Shown here: positions 1 to 5,192 of the stretch, one piece after another | Layout of the letters: the number at the start of each line of letters is the position of its first letter | How positions within the stretch are numbered: the stretch's first letter is position 1 | Assembly (NCBI GenBank): GCA_021816665.1 | Contig: JAKAXI010000078.1 | Span: 1-8,021 of the forward strand | Length of the DNA: 8,021 bases | Reading direction: 5' to 3' | Source of the DNA: Bacillota bacterium | GTDB lineage: Bacteria; Bacillota; Bacilli; Alicyclobacillales; Alicyclobacillaceae | Notes under the pieces: generated by a model | Told to the model about the DNA's origin: nothing | Database searches by the model: none | Seen by the model: only the letters and a program-made list of their open reading frames with translations | Position numbers and translations under genes: made by a program

Positions 1-449
1 GACCGAAGCGCATTACTGCCAATTTCCGCTCCGATTCGCTTCTTGGTTCGTGACAAGTACGGCATGATGACGCCGGATGCAACGGCTAACCCGAGGCCAA
101 CGAAGCTTGTGTCCGCTCCTTGGTGACTCGCCAGTTTAACAAAGGATGCGACAACAATGTAAACTGCGAGGACCAGCAAAGCGATACCCACCACCCATGA
201 CGAAGTCTTCTCCGCTCGCTTGACCTTCGCAAGGCTGGCCCCGTTGGACTCGATGGTCAAGCGCCAGAGTAGGACGCCGCCAGCGACGAGTTCAATTACG
301 CTGTCCGCCCCAAAAGCGGTCAGGGCTAAGGAGTGGGCTATGGCCCCTGCGCGAATTGCGACAACAGCTTCAATAACCATCCAGAGAATAGACATCACTT
401 CAACATTTACACCCTTGCGAACCGAAACGTTATGCACAGGAGTGGCCAT
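1..449 (-). CDS. CDF-like cation transporter, C-terminus cut by window edge
   Basis: The reading frame is open to the left edge and gives 149 residues of a membrane protein. It begins ATPVHNVSVRKG after the Met. Hydrophobic segments lie near residues 18-34, 40-62, 84-106 and 114-131. The stretch FGADSVIEL (about 46-54) carries the Asp-Ser-x-Ile-Glu pattern of the short 'cation transporter' branch of the cation diffusion facilitator family, and IGAEIGSNALRS at the edge matches the conserved loop before the next metal-binding Asp. Such proteins usually have about 200 residues, so roughly a quarter is missing. The likely role is export of a divalent metal (Zn, Cd, Co or similar) from the cytoplasm in exchange for protons; the metal is not readable. 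The ATG lies 4 bases after the arsR-like stop, so the two are probably co-transcribed. A GTG at 461 is an alternative start. Confidence 0.8.
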   Translation of the reverse strand, partial: MATPVHNVSVRKGVNVEVMSILWMVIEAVVAIRAGAIAHSLALTAFGADSVIELVAGGVLLWRLTIESNGASLAKVKRAEKTSSWVVGIALLVLAVYIVVASFVKLASHQGADTSFVGLGLAVASGVIMPYLSRTKKRIGAEIGSNALR

Positions 450-453
450 GTGG

Positions 454-810
454 CTATGCACCGCCCTTTTGCCGGTCTTCAACCGCACAGTAATTCACGC
501 AATCGGCGATGCGCTGTGCGTTATCGAACACAACCGCATCAGCAAAGTCCATCAGCGATAAGATTTTCTCATCTGCGATGCGGTAGTGCACATGTCTCCA
601 CTCCTGGCGGTTCAAGACTAGTCCGCAGTCCTTTAGGCATGCTAAGTGATTCGACACGTTGCTTTGCGAAAGTCCGGTTTCTTCGCTCAACGTACCTACT
701 GTTTTTTCACCAGCGCGAAGTGCCAATAGCAATGCCAAGCGTGCCGGGTCTGCCAATCCGCGGAAAAACTTCGCCCGTACAGACAATCCAGGGTCGCTTC
801 TCACACGCAT
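454..810 (-). CDS. ArsR/SmtB-family metal-sensing repressor, CmtR/CadC-like
   Basis: This 118-residue protein has the usual length for an ArsR-family winged-helix repressor. A helix-turn-helix spans about residues 38-65 (TVGTLSEETGLSQSNVSNHL), followed by the wing near 67-78. The recognition helix contains CLKDC, with Cys58 and Cys62, and the C-terminal helix has Cys104 and Cys108. A Cys-x3-Cys pair in this helix plus a C-terminal Cys is the metal site of CmtR-type Cd/Pb sensors. By family knowledge, metal binding releases DNA and derepresses transcription. I chose the ATG at 810 because GAGGTG lies 5 bases upstream and the domain starts directly after it; the frame is open to 918, but that extension crosses the promoter. 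The neighbouring transporter gene is the probable target, together with autoregulation. Family assignment is firm; the metal is inferred. Confidence 0.9.
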   Translation of the reverse strand: MRVRSDPGLSVRAKFFRGLADPARLALLLALRAGEKTVGTLSEETGLSQSNVSNHLACLKDCGLVLNRQEWRHVHYRIADEKILSLMDFADAVVFDNAQRIADCVNYCAVEDRQKGGA

Positions 811-829
811 GTACTCACCTCGACAAGTC

Positions 830-850
830 ATCATTTTATAATTTAATGAT
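830..850. promoter_or_regulatory. AT-rich operator dyad for the ArsR-like repressor
   Basis: ATCATT and AATGAT form a perfect 6-bp inverted repeat separated by 9 bases. It overlaps the -10 element and the expected transcription start of the arsR-like gene, which is where ArsR-family repressors normally bind. A second palindrome, GAATATTC (853-860), lies in the promoter spacer. Binding by the adjacent repressor is inferred. Confidence 0.5.
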
Positions 851-874
851 ATGAATATTCGATACGGAGTGCAA
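846..874 (-). promoter_or_regulatory. Sigma-70-type promoter of the arsR-like/transporter unit
   Basis: Read on the minus strand, TTGCAC (869-874) and TATCAT (846-851) are separated by exactly 17 bases. Each matches the vegetative -35/-10 consensus at four or more of six positions. The -10 element ends 35 bases before the ATG at 810, leaving a short leader with the GAGGTG ribosome binding site. The promoter lies after the end of the degraded gene upstream, so the repressor unit is transcribed independently. Confidence 0.6.
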
Positions 875-927
875 CTCACCTTCCTTTGGTGGTCGCAGTG
901 TAATTTGTGGCAATGCATACTTTGTTT

Positions 928-1225
928 TCACCTTCCGGGTAGGACGGAGATGCTGATGACTGTTGGCCAAAGGGTGGCTATGTTCGATACGGTAGCTCCG
1001 AACCCGCTCGCAACGTTCGTAAAGGTAGTGCGAGATGACTTCACCCGCGTAGGCCCCCAACAGGGCCGTGCAAAAGCGGACGGCGTTGACAATGGCGTTG
1101 ACCCAGTGAGGAAACTTCATCTTGGCCGTCCCGTACGTGATGGCAGTTCCACAGTTGTCGAAATTTGAACCAATTCCAATGAGATTCGTCGTAATAAACA
1201 CACTACTAACGACCGGTTCCTCCAT
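928..1225 (-). pseudogene. YtaF/MntP-like membrane protein, half length and frameshifted
   Basis: From the ATG at 1225 (directly after an in-frame TAG) the frame encodes a first membrane segment and then SNFDNCGTAITYGTAKMKFP. This resembles the first repeat of YtaF/MntP-type proteins, where an Asp-Asn pair in the membrane is followed by GxxYG and a basic-proline loop. Similarity ends near residue 67 at VISHYL. The same frame continues as a polar, unrelated tail to 836. Removing one T from the three at 1021-1023 joins VISHYL to LTNVASGFGATVSNIATLW, a plausible next membrane segment, ending at the TGA at 928. The repaired product has 98 residues against about 180-210 for full-length relatives, so the second half is also missing. 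No good ribosome binding site is visible. Intact relatives export Mn(II) (MntP) or act in spores (YtaF). Confidence 0.55.
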
Positions 1226-1374
1226 TGCCTAGGGGCGCGGTTGCGATTAAAATGAAAGCGGATTCAAAATGTGCACGATTCAGCGCCCGCGGTGGATTAG
1301 CGCTCCTGTGACAAGGCGAACTACGGCTTGACATGAGGCTTTTAGATTTGCGGGCAGTCCGGTGAGGTGATGAT
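1226..1374. other. Divergent intergenic region upstream of the tandem-DUF190 gene
   Basis: This 149-base gap separates the minus-strand relic from the plus-strand gene. A TTGACA at 1328-1333 has no acceptable -10 at normal spacing, so no promoter can be named. A short AGCGC/GCGCT inverted repeat lies at 1282-1286 and 1300-1304. I see no riboswitch consensus. Confidence 0.4.
1364..1370 (+). promoter_or_regulatory. Ribosome binding site fixing the start at 1375
   Basis: GAGGTGA lies just before the ATG, within a longer match to the 3' end of 16S rRNA. It supports the start at 1375. Confidence 0.75.
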
Positions 1375-2103
1375 ATGAGCACCGGGGTATATCTTGAGGT
1401 CTTGTTCTACGATGGGGAGGCAAATCACTTGTTTGGGAGACTGTCCTACGAATCGTTTCTCAGGCAAATGATGAGAAAGGGGCACATGCCTGGCTTTACT
1501 GTGACACGTGCCTGGTCTGGACTTGATGCTCGCGCACACATTCAGATGCTGGAGTCGGATTACCTGAGTGCGCACGTACCTGTTTGTGTACAAATGTTTA
1601 CGTCTATGGAGACAGCGGAGCAACTGTTGACTGATATGGACGAAATCCACTTGTTAGATTGCAAGGTCGTCATTCGTCCGGCATTTGACCTGAAATATTG
1701 GGTGGGGGATGGTTCCATGGCGTTCCGTTCTGAAAGTGACGGTGCGGTGGTCAAAGTGTACATGAACGAAACGGACCGTGTAGACGGAGTTCCACTTGCC
1801 TTGCGCATACTGCAGACGCTGCGCGAACTCCGACCTCTGTGGGCTGATGTGGAACACGCGATAGAAGGGTATGGACAGGGGCGGACAGTCCATCATTCAG
1901 GCTGGTTTTCCAATCAGCGAGATTCTATGGTCTTAGAGGCTGTCTTCTCTAGCGTCGATTTTCCAGACACACTGCAGCAGATATCGGATTTGATCTCACA
2001 CGCATCCGGTCCGGCTATCCTGATACCAGGGAAGGTCATTCACTACAGCGCCTCATCGTCTCGAGCGGCCCAAACAAACCAGTGGAAAGGCACTGGACAC
2101 TGA
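1375..2103 (+). CDS. Tandem DUF190 (PII-like fold) protein
   Basis: This 242-residue soluble protein has no signal peptide or membrane segment. Residues 5-102 read like a DUF190 domain: an opening strand (VYLEVLFYDGE), a helix with GRLSYESFLRQMMRKGHMPG, the strand FTVTRAW with SGLDARAHI, then VPVCVQMF and a helix with LLTDMDEIHLLD. Residues 125-224 repeat that order: VVKVYMNETDRVDGVPL, LQTLRELRPLWADV, IEGYGQGRTVHH, MVLEAVFSSVDF and a closing strand near LIPGKVIHY. The usual family member is a single domain of about 100-110 residues with a PII-like fold, often beside CrcB-type fluoride channels. A small-ligand sensory or regulatory role is inferred. It stands alone, convergent with the hydrogenase-related operon. 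The domain call comes from pattern recognition, and the second copy is the more diverged. Confidence 0.65.
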   Translation: MSTGVYLEVLFYDGEANHLFGRLSYESFLRQMMRKGHMPGFTVTRAWSGLDARAHIQMLESDYLSAHVPVCVQMFTSMETAEQLLTDMDEIHLLDCKVVIRPAFDLKYWVGDGSMAFRSESDGAVVKVYMNETDRVDGVPLALRILQTLRELRPLWADVEHAIEGYGQGRTVHHSGWFSNQRDSMVLEAVFSSVDFPDTLQQISDLISHASGPAILIPGKVIHYSASSSRAAQTNQWKGTGH

Positions 2104-2124
2104 CCAGTGCCTTTCCGCCTTTTT
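2084..2124 (+). terminator. Strong rho-independent terminator overlapping the stop codon
   Basis: GGAAAGGCACTGG (2084-2096) and CCAGTGCCTTTCC (2104-2116) form a perfect 13-bp stem with a 7-base loop, followed by TTTTT at 2120-2124. The left arm is the last sense codons of the DUF190 gene and its TGA lies in the loop. On the opposite strand there is no clean T-tract, only a broken T-rich run, so termination of the converging operon here would be weaker. Confidence 0.92.
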
Positions 2125-2146
2125 CTCTTCAAGTTATATTTTTCTG

Positions 2147-4252
2147 TCAACGGTACAGCGCAGCTATCGCCAACATCACGAGGACGGCTCCAAGAATCGT
2201 AACGAGATAACCCCACAAATATCCGTGTTGCCAATATCGCACTTTAGCGGTCAACTGAAGGAATGCCCTGGTTGGAATGAACCAGTGCTCGGCACCTAAC
2301 CATTGTCTGGTCTTACGGTGTAGCTGCCACTGGCGCGGTACATCAGCCGTCCCACTGACCAGTTGTCGATTGATCCGAGAGCCAATTAGACGAGACCAAA
2401 ACATCCGATAGGGATTTGCGTATGCAGAACTCGTATACTCCGACGCCACTGCGCGGTGTTCGCGGCCGCCTAGCCAGGCCGGCGCCGTACGAGTCGCGTA
2501 GGCCTTACGCAACGGCAAACGGCTGATGCCAAGTGCTAAGAGTACAAAGACAACAAACCAGAAGAGGATATAGGTTGGGGCGATGGTTGCCACAAATTCG
2601 CCTGGTTGAATTACGAACCCGGGCGCCGGGAAAAAGCCTAAGCCACCCGCACCAAGACTCACCATAGTAGGGTTTGATACTGGGCTGTGAAACACTGTCG
2701 GCACGATGTTCCGAAGCGGCCCAGTGCTTGATAGCACATCACCGATGACTTGCTGAAAACCGGACATGACGGAGGTAGGGAACCACCCATACGCGAGGCT
2801 CAGGACTCCCAATAATGAGAGGCTCGCGCCGCCCCAAAAACTCGTGCGGTGGGGGCCTTCGGACAACGCGGGAGACGTTCTACTACGCCCGGTCATGGCA
2901 AATACAAAGACCTTAAGGAACGCAGTCATGGCCAGGGCCGCCCCTGCCGCTGCGAACATGCCGGCTACGGCGACGAGCACCTCTTGTGGGCCTGATAAAC
3001 TGCGGTAGACTTGCAACATTCCCTGGAACGTTAACCACTCCGATGCAAACCCGCTGAATGGGGCTACGGTCGCCAATGTCAGACTCGCGATCAGCAGGGC
3101 GAGTCCGACACCGGGCATGATTTGAAACAGACCTCCGAGTCGCTCCAGGTCTGTCGAGCCGAACCTCCGTCCCACTTCACCTACCGTGAGAAAGGCAAGT
3201 GCCTTCGCTAGTGCATGGGAGACCATTTGCACAAACACAGCCATCATCGCTACGTTTGCAAACAGAGCATTATGGTGTGCTGCGAAGACAGTGGCCACAC
3301 CAAGACTAATTACCATCAAGCCCACGTTTTCTATGCTGCTGTAAGCGAGTAACCGCCTCAGGCGAGACTCGATGACGGCGAACAGCGCTCCGGCGAACAG
3401 GGCAAGTACACCGAGCCAGAGCACGACGAGACTCACCCACACCGATAATGCTCCTGTCATGGCCGTTACACGCAGGACTCCGAAGAGGCCAAGGTTCAAG
3501 AGTCCACCCGCGAGAATGGCGTTCAGGTGAGCCGGTGCAGCATCGTAAGCATCAGGCATCCAAAGTTGCATTGGTAGAATGCCGCTCTTCGCACCAAATC
3601 CGAAGAGTGCGAGGAGGAACACGGTATCTCGCAGCCCGGCAGAGGCCGTCCGTAAGTGTGCAGTCACTTGGACAAAGTCGAAAGCGTCGGTACGCGTCGT
3701 CGCGAGAATGGCAGCTAACACGAGCATGAGGAAACCTACTTCGCTAATGAGCAGTGTGATATAGGCAGCCCTGCGCACGGCCCGTCGGTGGTGCAACACA
3801 AGGATGTAGGCGTAAGCGCACAGGGACATCGCCTCCCAGGCGATGAGTAATGGAAAGAAGTTTTGAGCTGTGAGCAGGAAACTGGTAAAGACGAACTGTA
3901 CAGACACAACCGCAGTCATTCCAGCACCCGTTCCGGCACCGTGGCGCTTTGCGTGTTCCACAGCCATCAGGCTCGAGGCCGCACCAATGCAACCGAGCAG
4001 TAAGAACAAGAGGCTGGAAAGTGCGTCTGCCCGGAAGGCCCATGTTCCAAGTACGGGCGAGGGAGGGAAGGCGAATAGCAGCGGGGCGTGATGTGTGACG
4101 AGTCCGAGCATTCCTAGCATTGCCTGCAGGACGGCGCCCAGGAAGACGCCGAGCCAAAGCTTGCCGTCAAGTTGACGTTGGACGGGGCGAATGGCTGCGA
4201 GAATGATAATGGCGGTAAATAATACGAGCGACATCCAGAACAACTCAGGCAC
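2147..4252 (-). CDS. HyfB/NuoL-like proton antiporter-type subunit of Ehr complex
   Basis: A very hydrophobic protein of about 701 residues with the Proton_antipo_M core of NuoL, MrpA and HyfB. Visible ion-path residues, numbered from the GTG at 4252, are Glu140 in WEAMSLCAYAY, Lys222 in FGFGAKSGILP before WMPDAYDAAPAHLNA, His346 and Lys350 in HALAKALAF, and Lys447 in TAFLKVF. SIENVG and FSGFASEW are further family signatures. The tail after the core carries EYTSSAYANPYRMF and a last membrane helix near the end, as in HyfB. The WxCG often preceding that tail reads WLGG. I prefer GTG at 4252 because GAAGG lies 8 bases upstream and it overlaps the previous stop by 8 bases. An ATG at 4297 would overlap by 53 bases without a ribosome binding site. 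Probable role: proton or sodium translocation coupled to the redox arm; last gene of the operon. Confidence 0.88.
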   Translation of the reverse strand: MPELFWMSLVLFTAIIILAAIRPVQRQLDGKLWLGVFLGAVLQAMLGMLGLVTHHAPLLFAFPPSPVLGTWAFRADALSSLLFLLLGCIGAASSLMAVEHAKRHGAGTGAGMTAVVSVQFVFTSFLLTAQNFFPLLIAWEAMSLCAYAYILVLHHRRAVRRAAYITLLISEVGFLMLVLAAILATTRTDAFDFVQVTAHLRTASAGLRDTVFLLALFGFGAKSGILPMQLWMPDAYDAAPAHLNAILAGGLLNLGLFGVLRVTAMTGALSVWVSLVVLWLGVLALFAGALFAVIESRLRRLLAYSSIENVGLMVISLGVATVFAAHHNALFANVAMMAVFVQMVSHALAKALAFLTVGEVGRRFGSTDLERLGGLFQIMPGVGLALLIASLTLATVAPFSGFASEWLTFQGMLQVYRSLSGPQEVLVAVAGMFAAAGAALAMTAFLKVFVFAMTGRSRTSPALSEGPHRTSFWGGASLSLLGVLSLAYGWFPTSVMSGFQQVIGDVLSSTGPLRNIVPTVFHSPVSNPTMVSLGAGGLGFFPAPGFVIQPGEFVATIAPTYILFWFVVFVLLALGISRLPLRKAYATRTAPAWLGGREHRAVASEYTSSAYANPYRMFWSRLIGSRINRQLVSGTADVPRQWQLHRKTRQWLGAEHWFIPTRAFLQLTAKVRYWQHGYLWGYLVTILGAVLVMLAIAALYR

Positions 4253-4781
4253 GCTCTGCACCTTCTTCCATACGTCCGCTCGCAAGGAGAAGCCCATGGA
4301 TGAGGGCGTAAGGCGTCGGCGGACATCCAGGGATGTGAGCGTCCACGGGGATCACGGACTCGACTGGTCCGACGAATTGCTCGCTGTCTCGGAACACGCC
4401 ACCGTGAATCGGGCATACTCCCGCCGCGATCACAATACGGGGGCGCGGCATGGCCTCATACGTGGCCATCAGTACGTCCTTCATCGCTTTCGTCAGCGCT
4501 CCGGTGACGAGCAGTACATCTGCGTGGCGGGGCGAAGATGCGAAAAAGAACCCGAGTCGGTGAAAATTGTAATAGGGATTGGATAGAGCCAACACCTCAG
4601 ACTCACACGCGTTGCATGAGCCGACATCAATGTGCCGGATGTGCAGGCTGTGACCAAACTTCTTTTGGAACTGTCGAAGCGTCGTATCGTCCATTTGTTG
4701 CCAGTCTGGTTTTGGTACTGTGCTATACGTATCAGGCGATACACTGAAGCTATGAGAGGCTATGGAGGGATCCTTGATCAT
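4245..4781 (-). CDS. NuoB/HyfI-like [4Fe-4S] small subunit of Ehr complex
   Basis: This 178-residue soluble subunit carries the N2-type [4Fe-4S] cluster next to the large subunit. All four ligands are present: Cys56 and Cys59 in GSCNACESEV, Cys123 in GVCPIHGG and Cys153 in PGCPPTP. HIDVGSCNACE is close to the HycG/HyfI form of hydrogenase small subunits, and Asp-His-Ile before PGCPPTP is typical. The N-terminal extension of about 45 residues is usual in this branch. The ATG at 4781 overlaps the ferredoxin stop as TGATG, with GGAGGTG at 4789-4795, indicating translational coupling. A TTG one codon earlier is unlikely. The protein should pass electrons from the ferredoxin subunit to the site at its interface with the large subunit. 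Confidence 0.93.
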   Translation of the reverse strand: MIKDPSIASHSFSVSPDTYSTVPKPDWQQMDDTTLRQFQKKFGHSLHIRHIDVGSCNACESEVLALSNPYYNFHRLGFFFASSPRHADVLLVTGALTKAMKDVLMATYEAMPRPRIVIAAGVCPIHGGVFRDSEQFVGPVESVIPVDAHIPGCPPTPYALIHGLLLASGRMEEGAERA

Positions 4782-5119
4782 CAATTGACACCTCCAAACT
4801 TCAAAATCAGCTCATCGCGAGATAGGGTGGCACGGTCCACATCGTGTGACCACGCAAATGCCTGGGTAGGGCAGAGTGTGACGCACCGTCCACAGCCAAT
4901 GCATGCTCCTGTGTCAACCATCGGCATGCCCGCACCGATGTACGTGATGGCATCAGTGGGACATAAGTCGATGCACGAGCACGCTTTTTCCTCACAGGAC
5001 GCGACCGTTACCACAAATGTGTGCCAAGCATCGTGTTGCTGCAGGGTTTCCTGTTTTTTCGGATATGGTGTCGTCACGCGCCCACTGGCTAGCCCAGAGC
5101 GTATCCAATTGCCGAACAT
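4781..5119 (-). CDS. HyfH/NuoI-like two-cluster ferredoxin subunit
   Basis: This 112-residue iron-sulfur protein starts MFGNWIRSGLASGRVTTPYP, the amphipathic opening and TxxYP of HyfH/NuoI-type subunits. The second cluster motif is canonical, Cys73-x2-Cys76-x2-Cys79-x3-Cys83-Pro. The first is odd: Cys42-x4-Cys47-x-Cys49-x3-Cys53-Pro, so the spacing differs from CxxCxxCxxxCP although four cysteines and the closing CysPro remain. In complex I relatives the two clusters bridge donor and N2 cluster. I chose the ATG at 5119 because GGGAGGG lies 6 bases upstream and the family signature starts there; the longer frame from 5224 would overlap the large-subunit gene with no family similarity. A 73-base gap containing an inverted repeat separates it from the large-subunit gene. 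The next gene overlaps its stop. Confidence 0.9.
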   Translation of the reverse strand: MFGNWIRSGLASGRVTTPYPKKQETLQQHDAWHTFVVTVASCEEKACSCIDLCPTDAITYIGAGMPMVDTGACIGCGRCVTLCPTQAFAWSHDVDRATLSRDELILKFGGVN

Positions 5120-5125
5120 CCGAGT

Positions 5126-5132
5126 CCCTCCC
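5126..5132 (-). promoter_or_regulatory. Ribosome binding site of the ferredoxin subunit gene
   Basis: GGGAGGG lies 6 bases before the ATG at 5119. It decides this start over upstream in-frame candidates. Confidence 0.8.
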
Positions 5133-5144
5133 TTTGAGAACAAC

Positions 5145-5174
5145 CCGTCTGCGTTCCTGACAGGGCCCAGACGG
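5145..5174 (-). repeat. Inverted repeat (mRNA hairpin) inside the operon
   Basis: CCGTCTG and CAGACGG form a perfect 7-bp stem with 16 bases between the arms, and CCTGTCAGG inside the loop could pair further. It sits in the 73-base gap between the large-subunit and ferredoxin genes, just before the ribosome binding site. No T-tract follows, so it is not a standard terminator. A role in mRNA processing or stability is inferred. Confidence 0.45.
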
Positions 5175-5192
5175 ATCGGAGTCGCAAAGTGG

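Noticed and set aside
811..918. N-terminal extension of the ArsR-like frame up to 918
   Set aside because: It crosses the promoter and operator, has no family similarity, and the ATG at 810 has a good ribosome binding site.
851..1168. Plus-strand frame behind a TATAAT at 837-842
   Set aside because: No -35 at proper spacing, no ribosome binding site, and the product has no family-like pattern. The opposite strand holds the YtaF/MntP-like sequence.
1240..1345. Possible fluoride riboswitch before the DUF190 gene, because DUF190 often neighbours CrcB
   Set aside because: The conserved GGNGAUGGNGUUCGCC core and its pseudoknot partner are not present.
4253..4297. Start of the HyfB-like gene at the ATG at 4297
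   Set aside because: No ribosome binding site and a 53-base overlap; the GTG at 4252 has GAAGG at 8 bases. It cannot be excluded fully.
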